Part shown: in pieces, positions 45,037 to 54,900 of the stretch | Layout: each line of letters opens with the position of its first letter | How positions within the stretch are numbered: the stretch's first letter is position 1 | Source: CAWJEL01 sp964647255 | Lineage (GTDB): Bacteria; Chloroflexota; Anaerolineae; CG2-30-64-16 | Reading direction: 5' to 3' | Assembly (NCBI GenBank): GCA_964647255.1 | Contig: CAZYGI010000010.1 | Coordinates: 1-64,000 of the forward strand | DNA length: 64,000 nt | Translations under genes and position numbers: made by a program | Notes under the pieces: generated by a model | The model's database searches: none | Told to the model about the DNA's origin: nothing | Seen by the model: the letters and a program-made list of their open reading frames with translations, nothing else

Positions 45037-45549
45037 ATGCAATTTCCGCCCGAGCTGTTGAACAAAGTCGGCGTAATCCTGGAGATTGTCGTGGCCGTGA
45101 TCACGGCGCTTACGGTGGCGTTCTGGATTGCGCTGGTCGTCTGGACGCTGCGCGACATCCGCACGCGCACGCACGATGTTTTCGCCTGGATCCTGTCCGG
45201 GCTTTTGACGCTGGCCCTGGGGCCTCTCGGCTTGCTGCTGTATCTTCTGCTGCGCCCCAAGCATACCCTGGCCGAGGTGTACGATCGACAGTTGGAAGAA
45301 GAAGCGCTGTTGCGCGACATCACAGCGCGGCGCGCCTGTCCCAAGTGCCAGACCGTCACCGAGCCGGACTGGCTGATCTGCCCGATCTGCTCGACCGAGC
45401 TGCGGCGCACCTGCAAAGCGTGCGGCAAGCCGCTGGAGCTGAACTGGGCCGTCTGTCCCTCCTGCGCGACGCCGGCCGGGCAAGGCAAGTCCACCGGCAA
45501 CGGCCATGAGTATCAGCCTTCGCTCTTCCCCGAGCAGACCGCTCATTAA
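45037..45549 (+). CDS. membrane protein with double zinc ribbon
   Basis: 170 residues. Two N-terminal membrane helices (about 9-36 and 48-70: VGVILEIVVAVITALTVAFWIALVVW and FAWILSGLLTLALGPLGLLLYLLL). Cytoplasmic part has four CxxC pairs (CPKCQTVTEPDWLICPIC and CKACGKPLELNWAVCPSC). Similar architecture to zinc-ribbon proteins that partner with transporters or assembly factors; I do not know its role. ATG 45037 has AAAGGT at about 10 nt. A strong hairpin follows the stop. Confidence 0.85.
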   Translation: MQFPPELLNKVGVILEIVVAVITALTVAFWIALVVWTLRDIRTRTHDVFAWILSGLLTLALGPLGLLLYLLLRPKHTLAEVYDRQLEEEALLRDITARRACPKCQTVTEPDWLICPICSTELRRTCKACGKPLELNWAVCPSCATPAGQGKSTGNGHEYQPSLFPEQTAH

Positions 45550-45555
45550 TCAGAG

Positions 45556-45592
45556 AGGGGGTATTGGACGGTGAAACCGCCCAATACCCCCT
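45556..45592. terminator. bidirectional hairpin between convergent genes
   Basis: 12-bp arms AGGGGGTATTGG and complement (45556-45567, 45581-45592) enclose a further CGGT/ACCG pair. No T-run; placed between two convergent stops. Confidence 0.5.
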
Positions 45593-45611
45593 GGGAACAA
45601 TCTCCACAGGA

Positions 45612-46349
45612 TTAGCGTTCGCGGCGCCAGGCCAGTCGCCAGACGGCCACCACATACTTCCAGCCCTTGCGTAAGTAGTCTCCGACGTTAGCCCCGGTCT
45701 TTGACTCGCCGTGCAGCCGCGCGCCGCAGACATAAGGGACCTCCTCCACCCGTAACCCCAATCGCTGCGCCCGCGCCAGCAGGTCAATGCAGTACTCACC
45801 GTAATCCCCAGTCAGCGCGATCTTGTCGAAGACCGACCGCCGCGCCGCAATAAAGCCGCTGGTGTAGTCCCGCACGCCCCAGCCCAGGAGCAGCGAGGCG
45901 TAGGTATTGATCGTCACCGAGAAGGCGCGGGCCATGAAACCATGCCCCACGTCCTTACCCCCGCGCACATAGCGGGAGCCGACCGCGACATCAGCGCCGG
46001 CGTCCAGCCGACCGAGCAGCGCAGGGATCGCCTCCGGCGGCATCGCCAGGTCGCAGTCCATCCACGAGACCGCGTCCGTGTCCGCGGCCCGGATGCCGGC
46101 CCAGATGGCCGAGGTGAGGCCGCGCCCGGTCGTGCGGCGGATCAACCGGACGCGCGGCTCCCGCGCAGCGATCTCCTCGACGACCTGCCAGGTGCCGTCG
46201 GGCGAGTTATCGTCCACCACCAGCACTTTGACCGGCGTCTGCACCGCGGCCAGGATGCCTGCGATCAGGATCGGGATGTTCTCCCGCTCGTTGTAAGTGG
46301 GCAGGATCGTTGTGAGAGAAAACGATTCGGACATTTGCGACTGTGTCAC
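45612..46349 (-). CDS. DPM1-like polyprenyl-phosphate sugar synthase (GT2)
   Basis: 245 residues. GT-A family 2 fold: TILPTYNERENIPILI, VVDDNSPDGTWQVVEE, DxD-type WMDCDLAMPPEA and the loop SRYVRGGKDVGHGFMAR, with RDYTSGFIAARRSVFD and GESKTGANVGDYLRKG. This is the dolichol/polyprenyl-phosphate mannose (or glucose) synthase class, which loads a sugar onto a lipid phosphate for a membrane glycosyltransferase. No C-terminal membrane helix. GTG 46349 overlaps the preceding gene stop as GTGA, so it is the last gene of the GH-A/GT-C operon. Confidence 0.9.
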   Translation of the reverse strand: MTQSQMSESFSLTTILPTYNERENIPILIAGILAAVQTPVKVLVVDDNSPDGTWQVVEEIAAREPRVRLIRRTTGRGLTSAIWAGIRAADTDAVSWMDCDLAMPPEAIPALLGRLDAGADVAVGSRYVRGGKDVGHGFMARAFSVTINTYASLLLGWGVRDYTSGFIAARRSVFDKIALTGDYGEYCIDLLARAQRLGLRVEEVPYVCGARLHGESKTGANVGDYLRKGWKYVVAVWRLAWRRER

Positions 46350-48463
46350 TTGATCACCACTGTGCCAAGAATCACGCTGTCGGTGAGCGTCCTGCCGGAT
46401 GCGCCGAGCACCTTGAGCCGGACGCCCTCCTGGCTGGGCGTGTAGAATCCCATCTCGATCTCGTAGGTCCCGGGCGGCGCGTCGGCGGGTACACCTAAGG
46501 TATGCTGATCCACAATGATCTCACCCTGATCCCAGCGGTCCGTCGGGTACGAATTGCCCAGCGGCGGGCTGTCGTAACCGGCCCACAGGATGCCGCCATC
46601 GGCCTTGCGCGGCCCCAGAAGATGAGTGAACACCGTATGGCGCAGCTTGGTCGGTCCGATATTGCTGCGTAGGAACAACGTCACAGTCAAGGTTTCCCCT
46701 GGATGGAGTTCTGAAGCAGAAACCGTGCTTCCCAGCAACTCAATCCCCTCCGCAAACTCGGCGGTGATGGCCCGATTGGGGTGAATGACAGGCGCCACGC
46801 CGGGATCCACGGCAAACACCGTGGAATGCGGCAGCCCCCAGTAGTTCCGGACCTCGTGCACGATGCGGCCGGACGGGTACGCCTCGCGCAGCGCGGCCAA
46901 CGACTGCTGATCCCCCAGGAAAGTCGTCACCATGTAGAGCGCGCCGTCTGGGCTGGGGGGCGCCAGCACCAGCCCACGATTGCCGTCGAACAAGCGCAGA
47001 TCGCGGTCCCGCACCTGCCACGTCACCGGCAGGTGCATCACGCTCCGCTCACCGGCCGGGGTGTAGTAGAGCCGGGTGCCGGCCGGCGTGGCAGCGGCAT
47101 ACTTGCCGATATCCACCAGCCCGACGTCGAAGATGTGGAACAGGTTCTTGTCGCGACCCCAATCAATGAAGAAGTATTGATAGCCCCAGACCCCGGTGTA
47201 GAGCAACAGGCCGCTCAACGCCACGCCAGCCGCCGCCAGCCCAGCTTTCCGCCCGACCTTCACCGACCCAAGCAATGCCCTTGCTGCGTCGAACAACCAG
47301 CCGAGGCCCGCGGCCACCAGGATCATAATCGCCGGGAGCGAGCCGATCATGCGGCGGATGCTGGGCGCGTCATCGGCCAGGATCGAGGGCAGCCACATCC
47401 AGAGGCACCAGATCAGAAGCAGGGCGTAAGCCGGCCGCCTCGCCCGCGCCACCGCCAGGAGCAGCGCGAAGTAGAACGTCAACGCCAGGAACAGCGGCAG
47501 CGGCGGCCGCGTGTAGAGCCGGTTGCCATCGCTGGCTGGGCCGGCAAACAGGAAGACGCCGGCCACCTTCCCAGCGTTGTTCAGCATACTCGCCATGGGC
47601 GTCTGGCTCCCGCCACCGGTCCCGAAAACGCCGACCTGCTGCGTGCGCATGAAGAACATCCAGGGGTTCCGGTAGGCGAACTCCCCCAGGGGAAAGATGA
47701 CCACGGCAGCGACCAGGACGAGAAGCAGCAGCTTCCAGGCGTAGCGCTCCACAAACCCGCGTTCCTGGAAGACTTTATAGATCACAAACAGCACCAAAAC
47801 CCCGGGGAAGACCCAGGCGGCCTGGTAGGTATAAAACGCGCTGCCCCAGAAGAGGCCCGACACAACGAACGGCCACCACCGCTGCGTCTGGAGCCCCTGC
47901 CAGAGGAACAGGAGCGCCAGGATCGTCCAGAGCGGCACCAGGACGACTTCGACGCCTTCCCGGCTGAACGCGTTGTGCCAGGGCAGCACGGCCAGGATCA
48001 AACAGGCTACGGCCGGCAGGAACTGGCGGGCGATCCGCGACTCGCCCCAGGGTTGAGTGGCCTCCTCGGCAGTAGTCTCGGCGCGCACGGGAAACAGCCA
48101 GCGCGCCAGGAAATAGAGTGCGGGGATCGTCACCATCCCGGCGATCGCTGAAACATAGCGGATCGCCAGCATTTTCTCGCCCGCGATGAGGAAGGCCAGC
48201 GCGGTCAAATAGATCTCGATCGGCGGGATGCCCCAATTGCCCGTGAAGTAAATGGGGTGATAGCCCGGATCGAGCAGCAGACGCCGCGCCTCCAACGACT
48301 CGAAGGCCTCATCGAAGTTCATCCCCGGCGGCACCTGGCCCTGCTGCCACAGCCGGAAGAAGATGCCAACGGCAAGAACCGCGAGCAACAGGAACCAATC
48401 GAGCCGGTTCAGCCGAAAACACGATACAGCCTGGGCGTTGACTTGTGATTTCGTATCTGCCAT
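46346..48463 (-). CDS. GT-C membrane glycosyltransferase, PMT/ArnT-like
   Basis: 705 residues with about 11-12 membrane helices. The first periplasmic loop has FDEAFESLEARRLL, carrying the catalytic acid signature of the GT-C/PMT class. The C-terminal 160 residues leave the membrane as a beta-rich domain (SELHPGETLTVTLFLRSN, HTVFTHLLGPRKADGGILWAGY). Transfers sugar from a polyprenyl phosphate to an acceptor on the outer side of the membrane. Spacing 13 nt to the upstream paralogue. ATG 48463. Acceptor could be the surface proteins encoded in the same operon. Confidence 0.9.
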   Translation of the reverse strand: MADTKSQVNAQAVSCFRLNRLDWFLLLAVLAVGIFFRLWQQGQVPPGMNFDEAFESLEARRLLLDPGYHPIYFTGNWGIPPIEIYLTALAFLIAGEKMLAIRYVSAIAGMVTIPALYFLARWLFPVRAETTAEEATQPWGESRIARQFLPAVACLILAVLPWHNAFSREGVEVVLVPLWTILALLFLWQGLQTQRWWPFVVSGLFWGSAFYTYQAAWVFPGVLVLFVIYKVFQERGFVERYAWKLLLLVLVAAVVIFPLGEFAYRNPWMFFMRTQQVGVFGTGGGSQTPMASMLNNAGKVAGVFLFAGPASDGNRLYTRPPLPLFLALTFYFALLLAVARARRPAYALLLIWCLWMWLPSILADDAPSIRRMIGSLPAIMILVAAGLGWLFDAARALLGSVKVGRKAGLAAAGVALSGLLLYTGVWGYQYFFIDWGRDKNLFHIFDVGLVDIGKYAAATPAGTRLYYTPAGERSVMHLPVTWQVRDRDLRLFDGNRGLVLAPPSPDGALYMVTTFLGDQQSLAALREAYPSGRIVHEVRNYWGLPHSTVFAVDPGVAPVIHPNRAITAEFAEGIELLGSTVSASELHPGETLTVTLFLRSNIGPTKLRHTVFTHLLGPRKADGGILWAGYDSPPLGNSYPTDRWDQGEIIVDQHTLGVPADAPPGTYEIEMGFYTPSQEGVRLKVLGASGRTLTDSVILGTVVIK

Positions 48464-48475
48464 CCCGTCGCGTCC

Positions 48476-50602
48476 TTATTCCACTGTCACCGCGCCGAGG
48501 ATCAGGTGATCCTGGCCGGCCGGGACGATCGTGATCGCACGTGCACCGCCTGCGGCCGGATCATACAGCCCCACCTCGATGGGGTAGGCGCCGGGCGGCA
48601 TATCGGACGGCAACTGAATCTGGTACTCGTCCAGGATCAGGTCGCCGGCCGCCCAGGTCGTCGTCGGTGCGCTGCCGTCGCCGGGCCGCGCATCACGGCC
48701 GGCCCAGACGGCGCTGCCGTCGGGTTTCGCCGGGCCCAGCAGGTGCGTGAAGACGGTCCAATCCACGGCCGGCTTCTCGGCCGCGCGCCACCAAAGCTGA
48801 AGATAGACGATGTCGCCCAGCCGGTACTCAGTCCGATCCGTGTCATAGCCGGCCAGGGCGATGCCCGGCCAACCGGCCGCGACAGCGACCTGCGGCTGCC
48901 GGGCCGGCGCGGCGCCCGCCGCCACCCGGAACGCGCGGGCATAGACCTTCCCCACCCGATCGTAGAAGACTTTTGCCTCAACCGCATCCGGGTAGAGCGT
49001 CCGGAGCAACGGCCCACCGCGAAAATCCTCGTGCTCGATCACGACGTAGGTGGCCGCCCGGCCGGCGGGCGCGGCGACGAAGGCGTGCCGGCCGTCAAAA
49101 TGGCGCACTGGCCGGCCCTCGCGCCAGGCGAACGCCAGCGTCGTGTCCGTTACCGGCCGCGGGGTCACGTAAACCGCTTCGTCCGCCGGCAGGCTCAGCA
49201 CGTACTGGCCGATCTCCCACAGCCCCTGGTCGTAGGCGTAAAAAACCGCCGGGCTGTTGGCCCAACGCTCGAAATACACGGCGGCGGTGAACCCCAGGCT
49301 GCCGGCCAGGATCACCCCCACGATCACCGCGCGGCCGATCCCGCGCAACCGATCCAGCGCGGCCGCGATCTGCTCGTCCGACGGCTGAGAAGGCTGCTTT
49401 GCCGCCCTGGGTCCCTGCGCCTCTCCGGGCTGCGCCTTCCCTTCCTGCTGAGCGACCGACTCAGAGTCATTCCGCCCTAACAGAATCGCCAGTCCTAGAC
49501 CGCACAACAGGGCAACGACGGGCGCCGCGCCCAGGCCGCGGCGAAAGTGCGGCGCATACTCGCTGAACACCGTGGGTGCCAGCATGATCAGCCCGGCCAG
49601 GAGCATCCCGCCGAACGCCGGCCGCCGCCCGCGCCAGAGCGCCGCGGCCAACCCGACGAAGAATGGGATGCTCATCAAAACGTCCAGCACCGGCACACCG
49701 GGCTGATTGTTGCGCGGGTCAAGGTCGCCGCGGAAGCTGAACATGCCCAACGTCGCCAACAGATTGCGCGCCGGCGCACCCCCGGCTGCGTTGGCCGGTG
49801 CAGCGGCAATCTGGCTGCTGCGGAGCAAGAGCTGGTCCGGGTGCTGCGCCCAGTGCAGCGCCAACGGCGCAAAGACCGCCAAAGCAACCAGCCCGGCGAA
49901 GAGCAGAGGTGCAGAGGCGCGAAGGAGAGGGGGAGTGAAGATGCCCCTCTGCTCCCCTGCTCCGCTGCGCCCTCGCACCAGCGTCCACAACCCTAACCCG
50001 AACGCGATCACCGGCAGCAGCCGCCCTGCTGGATAGGTGTAGGGTCCCAGCCCAGCCAGGGCGCCGAACGCCAGCCAGGCGGCCAGCCGACCCGTCCGCC
50101 GCGCGTGCCAAAACGCCCACAGCATCAGCGTCAGCAGCAGGGGCACCAGCACCGGCTCAATGCCCACGCGGCTGAAGTGGAGATGCCAGCGGTTGATCGC
50201 CAGCGCCAGCGCGGCCAGGAGCGGCAGCGCCGGGGGCATCCGTTCGTCGTTGCGCACCAGCTCCCGGCCCAGCGCATAGAGCGCCGGCACGGTCAGCGTG
50301 CCGCTTATCCCCGCAACCGCGCGCATCACCAGCGGAGTGGCGCCGGCCAGCTTGAACGCCAGTGCGGTAAGATAGATGAACGCCGGCTCGACGCCGAAAT
50401 TGCCCGCGAAGAAGATCGGGTGATAACCCGGCTGCGTCAGCACACGCCAGGCTTCCAGTGCTTCATACGCCTCATCGTAGTGGAAGCCGGGCGGAACGGC
50501 ATCCAGGCGCCAAAAGCGCAGGAATGTGGCCAGGGCAGTGATTAAAAGCAGCGCGACCGTCGAACCTGGGAGGCGGCGCGCTGCAATGTCTCGACGTGCC
50601 AT
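48476..50602 (-). CDS. second GT-C membrane glycosyltransferase, PMT/ArnT-like
   Basis: 708 residues, colinear with the downstream paralogue. Catalytic-loop signature FHYDEAYEALEAWRVL and the same C-terminal beta domain (YRLGDIVYLQLWWRAAEKPAVDWTVFTHLLGPAKPDG). The middle has a Ser/Gln/Glu-rich soluble segment (about 385-415), a cytoplasmic loop. ATG 50602 (MARRDIAARR) used rather than TTG 50605. Two adjacent paralogues suggest different acceptors or heterodimer formation, as in PMT pairs. Polyprenyl-phosphate sugar donor probably from the DPM1-like protein encoded downstream. Confidence 0.9.
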   Translation of the reverse strand: MARRDIAARRLPGSTVALLLITALATFLRFWRLDAVPPGFHYDEAYEALEAWRVLTQPGYHPIFFAGNFGVEPAFIYLTALAFKLAGATPLVMRAVAGISGTLTVPALYALGRELVRNDERMPPALPLLAALALAINRWHLHFSRVGIEPVLVPLLLTLMLWAFWHARRTGRLAAWLAFGALAGLGPYTYPAGRLLPVIAFGLGLWTLVRGRSGAGEQRGIFTPPLLRASAPLLFAGLVALAVFAPLALHWAQHPDQLLLRSSQIAAAPANAAGGAPARNLLATLGMFSFRGDLDPRNNQPGVPVLDVLMSIPFFVGLAAALWRGRRPAFGGMLLAGLIMLAPTVFSEYAPHFRRGLGAAPVVALLCGLGLAILLGRNDSESVAQQEGKAQPGEAQGPRAAKQPSQPSDEQIAAALDRLRGIGRAVIVGVILAGSLGFTAAVYFERWANSPAVFYAYDQGLWEIGQYVLSLPADEAVYVTPRPVTDTTLAFAWREGRPVRHFDGRHAFVAAPAGRAATYVVIEHEDFRGGPLLRTLYPDAVEAKVFYDRVGKVYARAFRVAAGAAPARQPQVAVAAGWPGIALAGYDTDRTEYRLGDIVYLQLWWRAAEKPAVDWTVFTHLLGPAKPDGSAVWAGRDARPGDGSAPTTTWAAGDLILDEYQIQLPSDMPPGAYPIEVGLYDPAAGGARAITIVPAGQDHLILGAVTVE

Positions 50603-50615
50603 CAATACGATCCGT

Positions 50616-51938
50616 TCAGAAGGGCTTCCCGCTCGCGATGTGCGCCGCCAGCGCGGCCGCGACCTCGGAGACCGTCCCGGCGATGCGCTGGACGGGCGCG
50701 CCGCCCGCGGCGATCTCAGCTTCGGTCCCGGCGCTGACGGCTTCAGGCCCGGCCAGGATAGTCACCAGGCCGGCATTCTTGGCTTCTTCCGGCTGAAAGC
50801 CGAACGATGGTCCGAACGCCGCCAGGTAATCCTGCGCCAGATGCAGATAGGCCGGCGTGCTCGGATGCTCGCGCGGCCCGAAGAGCACGTAATGCCCCAA
50901 AGCCTTGCCGGCCGCGGGCGCCACCAGATCCACGGTCGCCGCATCGGCGCCGGTCAGAGTGACCGCGGGGGAGATGACCGCCGTCCCGGCAATCGCCACC
51001 TGGTAGACGCCCGCGATGAGATCGGCGAAGCGGTAGGTTTCGTCGGCCGCGACCGTCTGGACCGCCACTTCGTTTGCCGCGCGGGTCAACGCAAGGACAC
51101 GGCCTGCGCCGTTCAGCACACGACCGGAGATCACGCTCTCGGCCACGATCAACGTCAGGTCAAGCTGCGCCTGGTCCCGGCCCGTCACGCGCACAGGATT
51201 GCTGCGCAGCGCCGTGTTCTCCACGCCGACGATGTACTCACCCGCGCCCAAATCCGCGAAACGGAAGGTCTCGTCGGCCGCGATGGGCTGAGTGGCGAGG
51301 ACCGCGTCCCCTTGCAGCAATTGGGCATTACGGCCGGCTGCGCCGTGAACCAGGCCGTAGATCACGCTGTCGTTATACACTACGTTGGGCGCCTGCACCT
51401 TGACGAAGGTGATGCTGAACGAATGGTGAAAGAGGGTGTTGCCGGTGGCTTCGTCAGGATGCCCCGTGTGCATACCGGTCACGCGATCCGACGGCAGCTC
51501 CTGGCCGCTCAGGCCCAACGCCTCAGCCAGGCACACCTGCCACTTCCACATCGGGAAGTTAGCGCCCGGTTCACTCAGCGGCTTGTCCACCGTGATGATC
51601 TGTTCGCCGCCCTCCCAGGCAATCCGGGCACGGGCGCCGTACACCCGCCCGCCGAGCGGGCTGGCCGTGGTGGCGGAGGCCGGATCGAGAAGATCCAGGT
51701 AAACGTGGTGGTTGCCGCCGTTTTCTTCCGGCGTCAGGTGGTGGACGCGCACGGCCTGCCAGTAGAAGCCGCCCGGCGTCACCGTTGCCGGCGTGATCGC
51801 GACGCCATACGCCGCCGCGTCATTCACGGCCTCGCGCGGCGCCAGTGCGATGTTCGACGCAAGCGGCGCGGCCGGCCGGACTTCCGCTCGACCAAATATC
51901 CCGGTCATCCAGTTTGCGATGCGCTGGAAAAGATTCAT
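50616..51938 (-). CDS. Cna-repeat protein with CWB2-like tail
   Basis: 440 residues. N-terminal 30 residues are weakly amphipathic (FQRIANWMTGIFGRAEV), without a clear signal peptide. Residues about 45-185 form a beta-rich module with WQAVRVHHLTPEENGGNHHVYLDLLD and HTGHPDEATGNTLFHHSFSITF. Two beta-sandwich repeats follow (DETFRFADLGAGEYIVGV, DETYRFADLIAGVYQVAI). The C-terminal 95 residues (HYVLFGPREHPS...AQDYLAAFGPSFGFQPEEAKNAGLVTILAGPEAVSAG) match the tail of the two GH-A-like proteins. Starts 3 nt after the stop of the 1085-aa gene. Probably binds the cell surface; the ligand is unknown. Confidence 0.85.
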   Translation of the reverse strand: MNLFQRIANWMTGIFGRAEVRPAAPLASNIALAPREAVNDAAAYGVAITPATVTPGGFYWQAVRVHHLTPEENGGNHHVYLDLLDPASATTASPLGGRVYGARARIAWEGGEQIITVDKPLSEPGANFPMWKWQVCLAEALGLSGQELPSDRVTGMHTGHPDEATGNTLFHHSFSITFVKVQAPNVVYNDSVIYGLVHGAAGRNAQLLQGDAVLATQPIAADETFRFADLGAGEYIVGVENTALRSNPVRVTGRDQAQLDLTLIVAESVISGRVLNGAGRVLALTRAANEVAVQTVAADETYRFADLIAGVYQVAIAGTAVISPAVTLTGADAATVDLVAPAAGKALGHYVLFGPREHPSTPAYLHLAQDYLAAFGPSFGFQPEEAKNAGLVTILAGPEAVSAGTEAEIAAGGAPVQRIAGTVSEVAAALAAHIASGKPF

Positions 51939-51941
51939 CGC

Positions 51942-54900
51942 TCAACCCTCCTTCGCCAGACCCGCCGCGGCCGCCGCCTGGGTGAGCCGGCTCAACGCCT
52001 CGGCCAGGGTGAACCCGGCGCCGGCTAACCGTGTCACCTGACAGCCTGCCGCCGCCAGCTTGCCGTCCAGCTCTGCCGGGATGGCGTCCCCCGCCAGGAT
52101 GACCCGCGCCGCACAGGCCGCATCCCCCGCGCTGAAGCCCACCGTGGCGCCTGAACGAATCGCGTAATTCGCGGCCAACGCCAGGATCAAGCGCGCTTCG
52201 ACGTCAGGCGCTTCACCTTGCAAGGCCGGCAGCAGGACGTACTGCGCAACGCGCCTGGGCGCCGCCGGCAGCACAACATCGCGCGTGACGGTCATGTCCT
52301 CGTCCACCACGATGTCGCGCAGCACCGGCTCCTCATCTCCGACAGCCAGCGCATAGACGCCGCCGGGCAGCCCGGTGAACCAGAAGGCGCCGCTTGAATC
52401 CGTCTGGGTTCGGGCGACCTCCGCGCCGTCACGCAGCAGGCGCAGCGTTGCGCCCGGGATGCTGGCCCCGGTCGCGCTCAACAGCCGCCCTTGCAGTGCG
52501 CTGCGCGGGCCGGGCGCAACCCACAGGACATCGGCGCGGTGCTCGCGCTCGCCATCCAGGACGATGTTGCTGGCGACAATCCCCATGCCGGTCACATCCA
52601 GGCTGTAGACGCCCGCCGTCAGACCGGTGAACTGATAGGAACCGTCGGCCGCCGTCCGCGTTCTCCCGGCTTCCAGGCCATCGCGGCGCAGCGTGACCAC
52701 GATATCCGGTTTCGGTTGGCCGGCGCCGTCGGCCACACGACCGCGGATCGCGCTGCGTTGACCGGCGGCCAGGTCAATCGCCGCCAGTTGCAGCCCGTTC
52801 TCGCCGGTGCAGATCAGATCGCTGAACACGGCCGTGCCCACCTCAACGCGGTAGCGGCCGGCAGGCAGGCCTTCAAAAGAGAACCGCCCATCGGCGTCGA
52901 GCAACGCCTGGCGCGTCCAGCCCCAGGCTTGCGGCGCGTAGAGCACTGCGATCATGCCATCCGGCGGCGCAATCACCTTGCCCGCCACGCTGCCGCGCAG
53001 CGGGAAGAGCTGTTTGAACAGCGTGCCCGGGGCCAACGTGACCGTCTCCGCGATCACGCCGATCCCCGCCAGTTCGAGGCGATAGCTGCCGGCCGGTAAA
53101 TTGGGAAAGACAAAGCTCCCATCGGCCGCAAGCTGCGTCTCGCGTGTGCCGCTCGCCCCCACAAGACGCACGACGCGCCCGGCCTGGCCGCCCGTCACGA
53201 CGCCGTCCACCTGAGCAGGGGTTCCGACAGGCTGGAGCTGAAAATTGACCTCGTAGGTGATCGGCTGGCCCGCGCGGCCGGCGACCTGGGCGGTGTCCAG
53301 ATTGTCGGCCAGGTCACTGGGCCAATCGCCCTGGACGATTCGCAGAATGAAGAGGCCCGGCGTATGGGTGAATTCGTAACTGCCGGCCGGCCGATAGGGA
53401 TCGCTCCCAGTGGTCACAACCGGGAACGCCGTCCCAGGATCGGCGCCGTGCCAGGACATCTGCACTTTGACGCCGTTCAGAGGCTTGCCGGCCGCATCCG
53501 TCACAACCCCATAAAACACCCGGCGATTGCCGGTCTCTGCGGCGTCGAGCAAGCGCTGCTTTGTCACCACGTAACGTGAGCTGGTCGCCGCGCCGGCGGT
53601 TAGCCGCAGGTTCTTGGTCTGCCAGCCGTCCAGCGCCAGGCCCGCCAAGATGATCCCGGGCACGGTGAGCTGATAGGCGCCCAACGGAAGACCGCTGAAC
53701 CGGAACGTGCCGTCCGCCGCGGTCTGCGTCTCGGCCACCTGGACGCCTTCGCGCATCAGTGTGACCTGAACGCCCGTCTGCGGCGCACCGGCAGCGGTCA
53801 ACACAGTGCCGGTCAGGGTGCTGCTGGCCCCGCCCGTCAACCGGATGACCACCGAGGGGCCGAGGGCCAACGCGGCCGTCACCCCGCGGCGCACCACACC
53901 CCACGGCGGGACTGCGAGATCATACACTCCCGGCACAAGCCGCTCGAAGCGGAAGGCACCATCTGCGCCCGTCACGGTCGAAGCCACTTCACGATCACCG
54001 GTCAGGAGCTTCACGGTGAGATCAGCCAGTGCGCCGTCGTTGTCTGAACGCAGCACCAGGCCGGCGACGACCGCCTGGTTCGCCTCATCCACCACCCGGT
54101 TGGGCATCGCTTTTACATCGGCCACCACGGGCATCTCGCCGTGCAGGCTGAAGTCCGAGTTCCACCAATCGGTGTACCAGGATTGGCTCTCCCACCCCGG
54201 CGCCATGAAGCCGAGCTTGTAGTTGCCGATCAACCAATGGCACACCGCAAAATAGTTGTTGGGACACTGGAGGCCGTAGATCTCCCGGCCGCCTTGCATG
54301 AAGTCGTTGATGGCAACCGCCATGTCGCTGTGAAGGCGCGGGCCAATCCGCGGATAGCGGCGATCATCCTTCCAGCCAACCACCGGCCCGCCTTCCGTGC
54401 TGATGATCGGCGCGGTGTGCCCCAACGCCTGCATCATCTGCTGGTTCAACAGATGAAACGCCAGGAAACACGACGCATCGCTCTCCAGCGTGGCGCCGGG
54501 ATTCTTGTCGGAAGCCCGCCACTGGTTGATCAGCTCGCGCGGCCGGTTTTCCCAGGCCCAGCCGCCCAGGCGGTCGTATTCCTCCTGGCTGACCGGCGTT
54601 CCTTCCTGGTTGACCGAGTCGTACGGGTAATCGAGGGGATGGTTAAGCGTGTAGTTATGGATTGCCACCCACGCGCCCTTCTCGAACAGGTCGGCGCGCC
54701 CCTTCTGCACCACAGCCTGGATATAGTTGTCTTTGGCGCCGACCCCCATGGCCGGGAAGGCGGGCAATCCGCCCATGCCAATGATGGAGTCGGCGTCTAT
54801 GATGAAGTTGTCCACCACCACATCGAGCCAGTCCGGCAGCATGTGGCCATCTTTCCATTCGGCGGGGAGATCCGGCTCGTTGTTGGTCTCGAAGTACCGC